DNA of 64,000 bases, from assembly GCA_024516035.1 (NCBI GenBank), contig CM044959.1, forward strand, positions 16,623,441 to 16,687,440. Direction: 5' to 3'. Shown one piece after another: positions 37,501-45,956 of the stretch. The notes beneath the pieces were generated by a model. That model was not told the DNA's origin. It worked only from the letters and a program-made list of their open reading frames with translations, and did not search any database. Made by a program: the position numbers and the translations under genes. The stretch comes from Bactericera cockerelli (taxonomy: Eukaryota > Arthropoda > Insecta > Hemiptera > Triozidae). The first letter of the stretch is position 1. Every line of letters begins with the position of its first letter.

Positions 37501-37976
37501 ATTTCATGGGTACAAAATAGGAAAGGATATGACATAAAACTGTTAATTTTATACTAACCCTATTAGAGACCATTAAAACACAATAGGCTAGCTTACGCCA
37601 CGCCTCTGTTATACGGTTAATTTAGGTGTCTTTCACATTATAAGAAAAAAAGTCTCCAGAAGTTTCTCGTAATTTTTGCAGAGAATTCGCGGGCAGCATT
37701 CAACGCCCATTTGGCGTTCGGTACAACCCGTACACGCAGAGTGTCGAAGTCCTGAGCAACTCGGAGAAGATTGCCGCCCTGGTGTCGGAGTTGCGAGGCG
37801 ACCTTTGCATCGTGAGGAACGCCCTGAAGAAAATCCACGCGCGAGAGGAAACGGTTGAGAATTTGACGCACATGTTGACGGACACCATGCATATTAACAC
37901 GGAGGATGACGATAGAACCCCGTCACCTTCTGTTGACGGAGCCAGAGCTGTCACTCCAACTCCACCTGATCATTAG
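22816..37976 (+). CDS. Trh: Tryptophan hydroxylase (Trh), complete, 11 coding exons
   Basis: Tetrahydrobiopterin- and Fe(II)-dependent tryptophan 5-monooxygenase, the rate-limiting step of serotonin synthesis. Exons: 22816-22899, 23599-23775, 25048-25210, 26015-26112, 27396-27463, 27901-27951, 32124-32269, 32543-32678, 33214-33340, 36292-36524, 37682-37976; 1578 nt, 525 residues, all phases agree. An ACT regulatory domain runs from about residue 51 ([11 protein letters not shown], then [11 protein letters not shown]). The catalytic domain starts near MPWFPRKI (146). Iron ligands are H312 and H317 in HELLGH and E357 in [11 protein letters not shown]; the 45-residue spacing equals H272 to E317 of human TPH1. 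F353 is Phe as in TPH, where phenylalanine and tyrosine hydroxylases have Trp. A C-terminal tetramerisation helix follows (from about [15 protein letters not shown]), with a Pro/Thr-rich tail ending PTPPDH. An acceptor-like AG at 22808-22809 suggests the start exon is preceded by a non-coding exon not located here. Confidence 0.95.
23333..23612 (-). mobile_element. tRNA-derived SINE (family B) overlapping the Trh exon 2 acceptor
   Basis: Minus-strand copy of the SINE seen complete at 38705-38960. Its tRNA-like head, in antisense, runs through the B-box-like region and on to GATTTCAGAGCCAAGG. That CAG (23596-23598) is the acceptor of Trh exon 2, and the first dozen exon bases look SINE-derived. 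Other copies (49380, 56960) have the same order of landmarks at this place. Confidence 0.75.
23792..23928. mobile_element. MITE family M in Trh intron 2
   Basis: Both termini present (AGGACGGAATTAATAGACG and TCTATTAATTCCTCCCTTA). Separates the true exon 2 end from its duplicated edge. Confidence 0.88.
23951..24013 (+). other. Partial copy of Trh exon 2 3' edge, dead donor
   Basis: About 60 bp repeating the end of exon 2 (AAGACTTGGGAGTGAACG through GGTCGCAAG) and first intron bases. One exon base differs (a silent T to C) and the donor GT has become AT. It lies in intron 2 after a MITE that separates it from the true exon end at 23775. Confidence 0.88.
24325..24490. mobile_element. Foldback MITE related to 33595
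   Basis: Diverged copy of the same family: CCTTCACACAACACATCTGA on the left, CAAAGTGCGTTGTGTGACGG on the right. Confidence 0.75.
24829..25027 (-). mobile_element. LINE tail (family T) next to the Trh exon 3 acceptor
   Basis: Minus-strand copy ending about 20 bp before exon 3. A short repeat TTATGTT on both sides may be its target duplication, so the acceptor pyrimidine tract partly adjoins it. Confidence 0.82.
25234..25495 (+). mobile_element. tRNA-derived SINE, family D
   Basis: Head CTTGGCCTAGCGGTAGCATG with GGGTTCGAATCCCGG, then GTACTTTGGATGTCGGGGC, CCTCGTGAGGACGATTGGGG and an end AATAACACAAATAACTAGC. Starts about 25 bp after Trh exon 3. Confidence 0.88.
26235..26970 (+). repeat. Repeat unit with (GACAGACC)n and palindromic end
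   Basis: Ends in ACTTCCGATTTCTAATATTA followed by GAAATTTCTCGGAAGT (a hairpin) and contains a CCGACAGA microsatellite at 26780-26836. An inverted partial copy is at 27473-27615; other hairpin ends occur at 19680-19720 and 57350-57410. Class not recognised. Confidence 0.7.
27473..27615 (-). repeat. Inverted partial copy of the 26235-26970 repeat
   Basis: Begins with TTACTTCCGAGAAATTTCTA only a few bases after the Trh exon 5 donor (27464). With 26780-26970 it brackets exon 5 by an inverted repeat. Confidence 0.75.
28729..28880. repeat. 80-bp tandem duplication in Trh intron 6
   Basis: ATCTACTTGCACTCAATTCT starts at 28729 and again at 28809; the units are nearly identical. Confidence 0.88.
29085..29165 (-). 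mobile_element. SINE family B fragment
   Basis: Short body fragment (CGTAGCCATGAAACAG, GACGCTTGTGGTCT) in Trh intron 6. Confidence 0.7.
29930..30105. mobile_element. MITE with TTCATATGAACCTCC / GGAGGTTCATATATGA ends
   Basis: Ends with GGCGCCGAGT motifs mirrored as ACTCGGCGCC; the centre holds a second inverted pair (AAACCGAAAGCCAGCGC). Directly precedes the 321-bp tandem duplication. Confidence 0.7.
30106..30747. repeat. Perfect 321-bp tandem duplication
   Basis: 30106-30426 and 30427-30747 read identically, including a 60-odd-codon open segment in each. No gene motif seen. In Trh intron 6. Confidence 0.93.
31413..31512. repeat. (CT)n(CA)n microsatellite
   Basis: CT dinucleotides followed by about 80 bp of CA repeats with a few interruptions. 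Trh intron 6. Confidence 0.95.
31930..32070 (+). mobile_element. tRNA-derived SINE, family C
   Basis: Head CGACCTCAGTAGCTTGATCG with B-box GGTGGTTCAAGTCCC, then a short body with AAAGCGAGTTTGAGTAGT and AACACAAATACGATAAC. It ends about 50 bp before the Trh exon 7 acceptor. Confidence 0.85.
32307..32480 (+). mobile_element. Dispersed repeat family F
   Basis: CATCATAGGGTGGCGTCATC, CGTAGCCAGACAGT, ACTGTCTTT-like and TTGACAAGGGCCCCCAGAAC landmarks. Copies: 5165-5300, 14320-14550, 19553-19680, 32307-32480, 33342-33530 (plus) and 48125-48325 (minus). Two copies sit within 40 bp downstream of Trh exons 7 and 9. Class unknown; probably a SINE or LINE tail. Confidence 0.8.
33342..33530 (+). mobile_element. 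Dispersed repeat family F, copy adjoining Trh exon 9
   Basis: Begins within a few bases after the exon 9 donor (33341), so the 5' splice site is immediately followed by the repeat. Confidence 0.8.
33595..33755. mobile_element. Foldback MITE, TTTCAAACGTCACACAACGC type
   Basis: Long inverted arms around a CTCTGATTGGTTAGTT / AACTAATCAGAG centre. A related copy lies at 24325-24490 in Trh intron 2. Confidence 0.8.
34790..35385 (-). pseudogene. Mariner transposase fragment, left arm
   Basis: Minus-strand remnant with the helix-turn-helix side (around 35270-35340, GRPKTSK-like) and a C-terminal piece ([13 protein letters not shown] near 35000). A large internal deletion removes most of the catalytic DDD region, joined around 35050-35110. 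Almost the mirror of the right arm. Confidence 0.85.
35580..36173 (+). pseudogene. Mariner transposase fragment, right arm
   Basis: Plus-strand counterpart: STLYKWFKRFQGG-like helix-turn-helix region, GRPKTSK, DRRLTLG, then a jump from the CAKMVP region to a C-terminal region with [13 protein letters not shown] in broken frames, ending near EYIEGDNY and a stop. It has the same internal deletion as the left arm, so the two arms derive from one deleted copy by inverted duplication. Confidence 0.85.
36805..37035. repeat. Tandem repeat, about 60-bp units
   Basis: Four units of TTTTTCTATATATTATTTTG plus AATGCCGACCCCAA, with variants. It ends in a (GAA)n-type tail like that of SINE family E. Trh intron 10. 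Confidence 0.85.
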
Positions 37977-38704
37977 ATCTTTCTTTTCTTTTCATCCTAG
38001 TTAGGTAAAAAAAACTTTCGATCTCAATGCCTGTTAGGGTGAGTTACTCGTTTTATCAAAAAAACTCTTAGAAAAGTCTCTTTTTTTCTCTTGTTATTTC
38101 CGCAGTATTTAAGCAATGTCATCTGTAGAAGGCGTTTTCCGCGAAATGACAGTATCACTTGATCTCAATATCCAATTAATTATTTCGTTATTTATTTTTA
38201 CGAAATGAAATGAATACCTCGGTACAATCAGTAAAAAAAGTAACACCTTTAAACATTGTTTTAAAAAAAAATGCAAAATTTTACAATATTTATTTATTTC
38301 AGTTTGAATTTTTCATTTTAATATGTAATAGTTACGAACGAATTTATCTTACTTTGTTATTAATTAAGGCAACGAACGAATTTATAATAGATTATAAGAG
38401 TAGATAAGATTATAGTTTTAAACTAGAAAAACTAAAATACTATTATACCAATTACATACATGATCTTTTAAAAACCCAGAAAATATTTTTTGTTTTGAGT
38501 TTTTTCTTTATATCTACCTAAAAAGATTATACCTAACCAACTAGTAGTTGAATGGTTAGCGTGATGTACTCCGAATGACACTCTGAAGAGATTGATATCA
38601 TCCAGACATGTGGTATAGCTGCAAAAAAGTCAAAGATAGTTGCAACTTTTACTTAACAGAAGACGCCTTTCTGGAGTTGTGATCAAGCACTTATGAAAGT
38701 TCCA

Positions 38705-38960
38705 TTGTTTCAAATTGAGCACGCGATTAGCTCAGTGGTTAAGCACTCGCTTGCCATGCGGAAGATCCCGGGTTCGACCGCCTGTGCCGAAAAAAATTGT
38801 ATTCTTAATTTATTTGGTTACAGTTATTTGTAAGGGATACCTTTCGGTGCGTTCGTGTTGACCCAGCACCTAAATGGGAAGTATTGTGTCAATTCTCACC
38901 CATCAGAGGGAGGGATACTACGGACTGGGCAAGCTACAGCACGGACCACAAGCGTCCTGA
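38705..38960 (+). mobile_element. tRNA-derived SINE, family B
   Basis: tRNA-like head with TTAGCTCAGTGGTTAAGC and GGGTTCGACC, then a body with TAAGGGATACCTTTCGGTGC, ACCCAGCACCTAAATGGGAA and CATCAGAGG...GGCATACTACGG. Downstream of Trh. Other family B copies in the window are annotated or listed at 8758, 12415, 23333, 29085, 49125, 53695 and 56715. Confidence 0.88.
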
Positions 38961-39369
38961 AGAAAAAAAAAATTGTTCAACTTCTATCTTAAAGTCAATG
39001 CTATAAAAATTAAAACAAAGTCCAATATACTCTAAAACTTCATAATTATGAAACGATATCAAGTATATTGTTATATTGAATCGAATAAGTATATTATATT
39101 TTATATTGAAAAAGAAAAACACACTAATATAAATAATTTTACTATTTCATCAATACAATCTGATACATAACACACAGTAAGTAATCTATTCAATTATTGA
39201 GCACTAAAAGAATTTGAAACATTGCCAATGGAGTTTCTAAAAGAGGAGGGTTTTTCGTGGAAGAACAACAATAAAATTATAGTAAAATTGCTAAACCTAA
39301 AAAATCGAGGAATAAAATTATTAAAAATATTTAAAATAAATTAAAAATCGAGATCATTAAATTCAATAC

Positions 39370-39665
39370 ATATTCAGTTATGGCTGGGTCAAGACTCGAC
39401 TGCTGGGTCCCAGCTCATGCAGATTTAGCGTCACGTGATCGATCTCCACCAATCACAGAGCTCCAAATTGATCACGAGACACTAAGGGCGGAATTAATAG
39501 ACAACATCAATAACTTAAGTCGTTGGTAAGTGTCAGTTTTCCCTATCTTACACAGTACGCAATCCGTGACTTAGCGCCACAGAGGATTACAAAAACGTCT
39601 ATTAATTCCACCCTAAATCTACATGAGCTGGGACCCAGCAGTCGAGTCTCGACCCGGCCATTAAT
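39370..39665. repeat. Foldback element interrupted by a MITE
   Basis: Arms TCGACTGCTGGGTCCCAGCT (left) and AGCTGGGACCCAGCAGTCGA (right) are inverted, separated by the family M MITE and a short unique part. Confidence 0.8.
39485..39617. mobile_element. MITE family M
   Basis: About 135 bp with termini TAAGGGCGGAATTAATAGAC and its complement GTCTATTAATTCCACCCTAA, interior AGTTTTCCCTATCTTACAC and GTGACTTAGCGCCACAGAGG. Copies: 23792-23928, 47803-47937, 53213-53346, a decayed one near 15125-15245, and the copy split by the LINE (42613-42735 / 46972-47116). This one has inserted into an older foldback element (39370-39665). Confidence 0.88.
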
Positions 39666-40251
39666 ATATTCTATAGGTATTGCAAACACGTCAAGAGGGA
39701 CAAAAATCAATTCCATCCTAAAACCGTAAAAAATACTGATATGCACTCAAACTTCGTATGAACAGTTCCTAATATACTTCACATTTTCATTCAAGATGAA
39801 AAATGTTAAACTTTCCATTACTAAACAAAAAGAAATCATAACTTACAACTAAAATGGAATGAATAAAATAGACCAAAAATATGTCTTGTGATATCACAAT
39901 TCTAGCTGTAATAACACGTTCATTCAGTGAGAAAAATAATGTAATCTTAAACTTCTACTCTGTAACGTAAAACGGCTATCATCACATTAAAAGTTTTCAG
40001 ATCTGCACCTTTTTTTTTCAATAGTGGGACTTTCAACTTCTGATTATATCCCGAAACGAAAGAGTGGAAAAAAACAGCCTGTCTGAGAACAAATATTTGG
40101 ACTGGATGAGAATCGAACCCACGAACTAGGGCTTCATTTAACCGGAAAAACTACAGTCTTCAATGAGTCATTATAAGCTGAGATACAGAAACATCCTCAG
40201 AAGAAGGAGAAGGGAAAAAGAAACTTCTCTCTAGCAATACTTTTTTAGAAG

Positions 40252-40500
40252 TAGTCACCTTGGCCTCAAGGTGACCCGGGTTCGAATCCCGGCAGGGTCG
40301 GATTTTTTCGGCTCTGTACTCGGGGCCTATTCTAGCCTCGTGAGGACAATTGGGGTAGTTGTAGAGTGGGTAACGACCAGTGGCGGCATTACGAGATTGA
40401 TATTGGAAGATGATGGTTGGTTGGAGATATGATACATAAGCATTAGTTCTCATAATGTCGATGCTACCCACTAAAAGTGTGACATAATATAACACAAAAA
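40252..40500 (+). mobile_element. SINE family D copy
   Basis: Same landmarks as the copy at 25234 with a small internal deletion after GCTCTGTACT. Intergenic, downstream of Trh. Confidence 0.85.
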
Positions 40501-40942
40501 ACTAGCTCTTTATCTCCTCTTTTTATAAATGCAATACTTTCCATACCTACCTCAATTTCTGTTTATACCTACTGAATAGGTAAAAGAAAGAAATTATTTG
40601 AATAAATATGTGACTTATGCAATCGGTCAGTCAAATTTTGTAGCTAGATACCTAAATTGAACAATACTTTACTTCAAACGTATTAAATCATTGGGCAATT
40701 CTCTCTGCAGCCCCTCAAAATATCTCTAATTCATTGGGCTCATACACATAAAAAATCCCTCAATAAATTGTCATCACTGAGTAATCTGAATAAAAAGTCC
40801 CTCAAACAATTTACATCATTGGGTCGATGTGTATTGGAATACTCCCTCATCAGACATTTATCACAGGGGGAAAAAAGAAATAAATCTATAAATCCCTCAT
40901 TAAGTACGCTTCAAGTGAAATTTGTCAAGAGGTACTTTAGAG

Positions 40943-41368
40943 CAGCGGTCGGCAACCTGGGGTCCGCGGACCCCCGGGGGTCCGCGAGAGCTAAATTGGG
41001 GGTCCGCGAAGCCATTTCAGGATTTAAAAAAGAAGTCCAAACGTGAATTTTCTCTTGTTTCTTCCGAGTCTCGGGAATCCCAATAATCCCAATTCATAGT
41101 GAATGTTTATTAAGTTTAGTTCTCCTTGATTAGTGCGTTAGGTAGGTGGTAGGTGGTAGGTCAGTGATTAATTTTCTTTTTGTTTTTATTTTCGTTTTCT
41201 TGTTTCAATAAAGAACCAAATCCATTAAGAATCTTAATAACCATTTACATATCTACCTACTTTACGTTCATACACCCCCCCCCCACACGCTTTTGTAATG
41301 TGGGGGTACCTTAAAAAATTTAGAGATAAGCTAGGGGTCCGCGTAGTTCAAAAGGTTGCCTACCGCTG
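40943..41368. mobile_element. hAT-type MITE with 8-bp TSD
   Basis: Terminal repeats CAGCGGTCGGCAACCT and AGGTTGCCTACCGCTG; target duplication CTTTAGAG at 40935-40942 and 41369-41376. The GGGGTCCGCG motif recurs at both ends. 426 bp, no coding capacity. Confidence 0.93.
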
Positions 41369-41785
41369 CTTTAGAGGAAATTCGATATGTCCTCTTTTTA
41401 TATAAAAGCTTAAACAAAAATATTTCATTTGGTTTAATTAGTTTATTAAAAAGTTCATGTTGTATGCCTTTCTAAATTTTCCAAGCCAAGCGTTCTCAAG
41501 ATGATTGACGTAATATGTAGTTCACAATGACTGTTTACAAAATGCCGTGCTAATTAGAGGCATATGTTCTCTCAGATGGACAATTAAAGACTATAGATTT
41601 AATCTTGCTTAAAAGATGACACTAAAAGCTCCATTCTACGTTGAGAGATTCATACATGAACGTGAAAAATATGTTTGTATAGAATGAACAGATTTTGCTG
41701 TAGTAGCAGGGACAGTAGTCTTCTCCGAATTGAAATAGACAGTAGTTGCTTTTATTAATCCAGGGATTCTTGGTCATTCAGTATT

Positions 41786-41998
41786 CATGGGGCTCTGGGG
41801 TAAAGGCGGCACTCTGTGAATCCAGAGATTCCAGAGGTCGCGGATTCAAAACCCAGCCAGGACATGACAAGTTATCCTCTCATTTGGGATTATTACAACA
41901 TAATAATACGTCTTGGGCTTACTGCTGGAATAGTGGAACTACTAGAATCTTAATTGGGCAGAATAAATAAGGCGACATTACTATTATTCACTATAATG
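41786..41998 (+). mobile_element. SINE family A copy in left LINE-flanking repeat
   Basis: Head altered (GGGCTCTGGGGTAAAGGCGG in place of the A-box lead-in); body and tail present. Its duplicate lies at 46146-46358 in the right flanking repeat. Confidence 0.85.
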
Positions 41999-42165
41999 GT
42001 GTACAAAGTCCATGACTTTATCTTCTACTAGGCTTTTCTTTTCTTTTTTTTTTTTTTCTTTTTTTTTTTTTTTCTTTTTTGGATTTATTTAATGTAGCAG
42101 GATTCTCAATTTTTGACTTCCATCCAACCACATTTGGATGGAAGGGTTCATGCGGCTTCCTTTAT

Positions 42166-42370
42166 TTAATGACAGTGAATGGGTTCATGCGGCTGGGAGT
42201 ACATGCTGCCTTTGGCCAAACCAATGCGAGGCCCTTTTGCAAGGCCTTTAGTGGGGCCGCGAGCGAATATGGTTTTCAAGCTGAGCAGAAGCCGATTAGG
42301 CCCAGCCGGTGAAATGCGGGCCCCAAACAGCAAATCCTTGTTGGGCCCATTCCAGGGTACGTAGCCAGGT
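42166..42370 (-). pseudogene. Second copy of the WW/CUE gene terminal exon
   Basis: Identical in sequence to the terminal exon at 46525-46729, including acceptor, GP-motif coding sequence, TAA stop and overlapping AATAAA. It lies in the left copy of the 1.14-kb direct repeat flanking the RTE-like LINE. In transcript direction it comes after the right copy and the antisense LINE, so polyadenylation at the first copy would normally leave it unused. It may serve as a fallback 3' end. Which copy sits at the ancestral position cannot be told, because both are products of one duplication. Confidence 0.85.
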
Positions 42371-42735
42371 CTGAGAATTGCAAAAGACACTTTGTTATTA
42401 AATTATTTACAAGTATTAGTGGTTGAGTCCACTATTAGTGGTTGAGTCCACTATTAGTGGTTGAGTCCAGTATTAATGGTTGAGACCGTCCGGTGAGGTT
42501 AGGACTTGATGGATGACCACCTAGGTTTGAACCCTGGTGATTTTTATTTTTTCCCTTCAAATCAACGGGGTTTACCCATGCTTAGGCTGACTGTTTCCCA
42601 CCGAAAGTGACATTAGGGGCGAAATTAATAGACAAATTCTATATCACAAGTCGTTGATAAGGGTCGGTTTTCCCTATCTTAGCTAAGTCACGGATTGTGA
42701 TCCTTGACTTAGCGCTACAGAGGTATTACAAAAAC

Positions 42736-45700
42736 TGCCCCCCAGGGGTGACCGAACACGGTTATACGGGAATTGGCAATCCCGGGGTCCCGAGCAAGTA
42801 GGAGGTGTAGACTGGATGGTCGAAAAACCGCGACGTCCCAGGTAGTAGTTGTATCAAAAACAAACAATGAATACACGAATAACCAACTGCGAAAGCTTTA
42901 GAGATTGGCCAATCACCACTCTAATTCTAAAATGATTCAGAGAACCAACACTCGCCTCGGAACCAGGACTGATTCTACCGGACGCCCTCGGACTCGAACT
43001 CGGACTAGAATTGGGACATGGAACATTAAGACGTTAAATGGGAAGGAGGAGGAGTTGGTGGAGGAGATGCAAAAGTATAAAGTACAGATCATAGGACTCA
43101 GTGAAACCAGAAGGAAAGGAAAAGGAGAAGCAACCTTACATGAGAGATATAAATTGAAATACTCGGGAGTACCTACTGGGCATAATGCAGCACAAGGAGT
43201 AGCATTTGTATGGACAGAAGAAATAGAACGAAGATGCCTCAGCTGGGAAGCAGTGGACCATAGAATCATAACAGCAGACCTACAACTAGAAGAAAAAGTA
43301 ACACTTATACAGATATACGCTCCAACTGAAAACTCAACCATGACAGAGAAAGAAGAATTCTACACAAAACTGGACCAAGAACTAAATAATGCTCAGCAAC
43401 GAAGCCGACATGTTATTATAATGGGGGACTGGAATGCAAGAACTGGCAACATTGAAATAGACAAAATTATTGGAAAACATGCTGGAGAAGAACAAGTAAA
43501 CACAAATGGAGAACTAATGATAGAATTCTGCATACAGAACCAAATGAAAATCGGGAACACATTTTTCAAACATAAGGAAAAGGAGAAAATTACATTTGAG
43601 GAAGAAAGAAGACATGTTAAAAGCATCATAGATTACATGACCTACACAATGCACACCAAGTACGCCATTAACGATGTGAAGGTAATCCGAAATGCAGAAC
43701 TCGGTACAGACCACTATTTATTAGTTATGGACACCAAATTCTACACAAAAAAAGACGTCCTGAAAAAGAAACAATACCAACGAATAAAGACGGAAACTCT
43801 AAAAGATGAAGAAGTTAGAAGACAATACCAAGAAACACTAAATACTAATATGGAAAAATACACCCGGGATGAAAATATTGACCCTAACAATATCAATACT
43901 AGATGGGCAATACTAAAGAAAAGTATTATACAAGCAGCAGAAAAGGTGTGTGGGACAAGAAATGTAAAATCAGACAAGAAAAGAACAAAATGGTGGAATG
44001 ACAGTATCAAAAACCTAATCAGAGAGAAGAAACAGGCGTGGAAAAAATACAAGAACAGTAAAAGAGAAGAAGATAGAAAAATATACATCGAAAAAAGAAA
44101 TGAAACAAAGAATAAACTAAGGGAAGCAAAAAGGAAGGCCTGGGAAGACTTCGGAATAGAAATAGAGAATAGTTTTAAAACAGATAAAAGGAAATTCTGG
44201 TCGATCATGAAGAGAACAAGAGGAAGAAAAACTCAAGAACTAAGAAGCCTGATCAATGAAAATGGAACACTTATATCCGAAAACAAGGAAATACTAGAAG
44301 AATGGAAAAAGTTCTACCAAGAAAAATTCAGAGATACAATTGAAGAAACTGAAGACCACACAGCACCAACTCAAGAAGACACAAACGACCCAATCCGAAC
44401 TGAAGAAGTAACCGAAGCTCTAAAAAACATCAGATGTGGAAAAGCCCCAGGCAGCGATGATGTAAATCCTGAATTCATCAAATATGGAGGAGAAAACCTG
44501 ATAAAGGAACTGAGAGACATTTTTCAACTATGCTGGGAAAAGAATGAAATAGCCGAAGAATGGGAACATAACATCATAATACCTATCTACAAAAAAGGGA
44601 GTTCAAATAAATGTGAAAACTACAGAGCCATTTGCCTATCACAAATAATACTCAAAATCTATACGAGAATACTAGAGAAAAGAATAAGAAAAGTAACAGA
44701 AAACAAACTAATAGACAATCAGGCAGCATTTAGACCAGGAAGACAAACACAAGACCACATTTTCACTATAAGACTTGTCATGGAGAAAATGATAGAAAGA
44801 CAAAAAGACTTATTTATGGCTTTTATTGATCTTCGAGCCGCTTTTGATATGGTCAAGAAAAAATACTTGTGGGAAGCCCTTAAAGATAGTGAAATACCAA
44901 ACAAACTCCTACAAGCTACCAAAAGTGTATACAACCGAGTAATGGCTAAAGTGAGGATACAAGGAGAAGAATCCGACTTATTTGAGATAAATAGAGGTAT
45001 AAAACAAGGAGATTCACTTAGCCCACTCCTATTCATCATATTCATGAATGAGATAGCCAAAAGGTGCAACGAAAACCAAATCAAAACCTTAATCGGATAC
45101 TGGAACATGCAACCCATTTATATATCAGACCTGCTCTTTGCCGATGATTTGGTATTAATTGCAGATACACCTGAAAAACTACAAAGATTAATCAATAGTT
45201 GGACAAACAATCTGAACCAAAAGGAAATGGAGATAAACGCTGAAAAGAGTAAAGTCATGCATATTAGAACAAATTCAGAACAAACGAACAAAATCATAAA
45301 AATAAACAATGAAACTTTGGAATGGATAGACACTTACACTTACCTGGGCACCAAAATATACAGAGATGGAAAAATAACAACTGAAATAAAAAATAGAGTA
45401 ACAAAAACAGGGCAGATATACTACAGTCTAAATCAAGCAATCATAAGTAAAAGAGAAGTCAACTTGAAAACAAAGATCCTTATGTACAAAACAGTATACA
45501 CCCCCACACTCACATACGGATTAGAAAGTGCAGTACTCACATCACGAGAAAAACAAATGATACAAACATCGGAAATGAAATATCTCAGAAGAGCCATTGG
45601 TAAAACTAGAAGAGACAAAATAAGAAATACCAGAATAAGAGAAGAAACAGGACAAATTGAACTAAATAAACAGATAGAAGAAAAGCAGTTGAAATGGTTT

Positions 45701-45954
45701 GGACATGTGAGTAGGATGCCGAATGAGCGAATACCAAAGAAGATATTGGAATGTAAACCACAAGGAAGAAGAGGACAGGGAAGACCGAGAACGACATACG
45801 AGGATATGGTGAGCGATATCTCTAAAAGGAAGGGTAAAACAATAGCGGAGGCAAAGAGGCTTGCCCAGGATAGGAGAAGATTCAAGGAATGGACTGAGGT
45901 ATCCGACGCTGCTTAGCGGCATAAGGATTAAGACAAAGAAGAAGAAGAAGAAGA
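42736..45954 (+). mobile_element. Full-length RTE-like non-LTR retrotransposon
   Basis: About 3.2 kb with a roughly 170-bp GC-rich 5' leader, one long intact ORF (42905-45916) and a short 3' end finishing in (AAG)n rather than poly(A), as in RTE-type LINEs. Direct repeats of about 1.14 kb flank it exactly: the left repeat ends at its 5' border and the right repeat begins at its 3' tail. The 5' border falls inside a MITE whose terminal inverted repeat is completed only after the right copy. Near-perfect flank identity implies very recent insertion. It is antisense to the WW/CUE gene and lies between the two copies of its last exon. Confidence 0.9.
42905..45916 (+). CDS. RTE-like LINE polyprotein: APE endonuclease + reverse transcriptase
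   Basis: 1003 residues, uninterrupted, very A-rich codons and Lys/Glu/Arg-rich. The apurinic-like endonuclease spans about residues 36-275: GTWNIKTL near 37, GLSETRR near 64 (catalytic Glu), IYAPTEN near 137, MGDWNARTG near 173 (Asp/Asn), and a terminal GTDH near 267. The reverse transcriptase spans about 500-790: GKAPGSDDV near 512, [10 protein letters not shown] near 639, [10 protein letters not shown] near 701 and the catalytic LLFADDLVL near 743. The C-terminal region has [14 protein letters not shown] and GRRGQGRPR, as in RTE/BovB-type proteins. No separate ORF1 is seen, which also suits RTE. The start could be M1 or M10. All key residues are present, so the copy could be competent. Clade assignment is by resemblance only. 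Confidence 0.93.
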   Translation: MANHHSNSKMIQRTNTRLGTRTDSTGRPRTRTRTRIGTWNIKTLNGKEEELVEEMQKYKVQIIGLSETRRKGKGEATLHERYKLKYSGVPTGHNAAQGVAFVWTEEIERRCLSWEAVDHRIITADLQLEEKVTLIQIYAPTENSTMTEKEEFYTKLDQELNNAQQRSRHVIIMGDWNARTGNIEIDKIIGKHAGEEQVNTNGELMIEFCIQNQMKIGNTFFKHKEKEKITFEEERRHVKSIIDYMTYTMHTKYAINDVKVIRNAELGTDHYLLVMDTKFYTKKDVLKKKQYQRIKTETLKDEEVRRQYQETLNTNMEKYTRDENIDPNNINTRWAILKKSIIQAAEKVCGTRNVKSDKKRTKWWNDSIKNLIREKKQAWKKYKNSKREEDRKIYIEKRNETKNKLREAKRKAWEDFGIEIENSFKTDKRKFWSIMKRTRGRKTQELRSLINENGTLISENKEILEEWKKFYQEKFRDTIEETEDHTAPTQEDTNDPIRTEEVTEALKNIRCGKAPGSDDVNPEFIKYGGENLIKELRDIFQLCWEKNEIAEEWEHNIIIPIYKKGSSNKCENYRAICLSQIILKIYTRILEKRIRKVTENKLIDNQAAFRPGRQTQDHIFTIRLVMEKMIERQKDLFMAFIDLRAAFDMVKKKYLWEALKDSEIPNKLLQATKSVYNRVMAKVRIQGEESDLFEINRGIKQGDSLSPLLFIIFMNEIAKRCNENQIKTLIGYWNMQPIYISDLLFADDLVLIADTPEKLQRLINSWTNNLNQKEMEINAEKSKVMHIRTNSEQTNKIIKINNETLEWIDTYTYLGTKIYRDGKITTEIKNRVTKTGQIYYSLNQAIISKREVNLKTKILMYKTVYTPTLTYGLESAVLTSREKQMIQTSEMKYLRRAIGKTRRDKIRNTRIREETGQIELNKQIEEKQLKWFGHVSRMPNERIPKKILECKPQGRRGQGRPRTTYEDMVSDISKRKGKTIAEAKRLAQDRRRFKEWTEVSDAA

Positions 45955-45956
45955 AG

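Larger units (their letters stand above)
37977..41596. other. Intergenic region downstream of Trh
   Basis: AT-rich. Contains the presumed Trh 3' UTR (no clear AATAAA seen close to the stop), SINE family B (38705), the foldback with nested MITE (39370), SINE family D (40252) and the hAT MITE (40943). No gene recognised. Confidence 0.6.
41597..42735 (+). repeat. Left 1.14-kb direct repeat flanking the LINE
   Basis: Matches 45957-47094 base for base as far as I can read, apart from one T in a poly-T run near 42070. It contains a 5'-shortened SINE, a pyrimidine tract, the WW/CUE terminal exon on the minus strand, three tandem copies of a GTGGTTGAGTCCA-like unit (42418-42470), a 5S-like SINE fragment and most of a MITE. 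Its right edge is cut inside the MITE by the LINE. It is best read as a giant target-site duplication. Confidence 0.88.
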
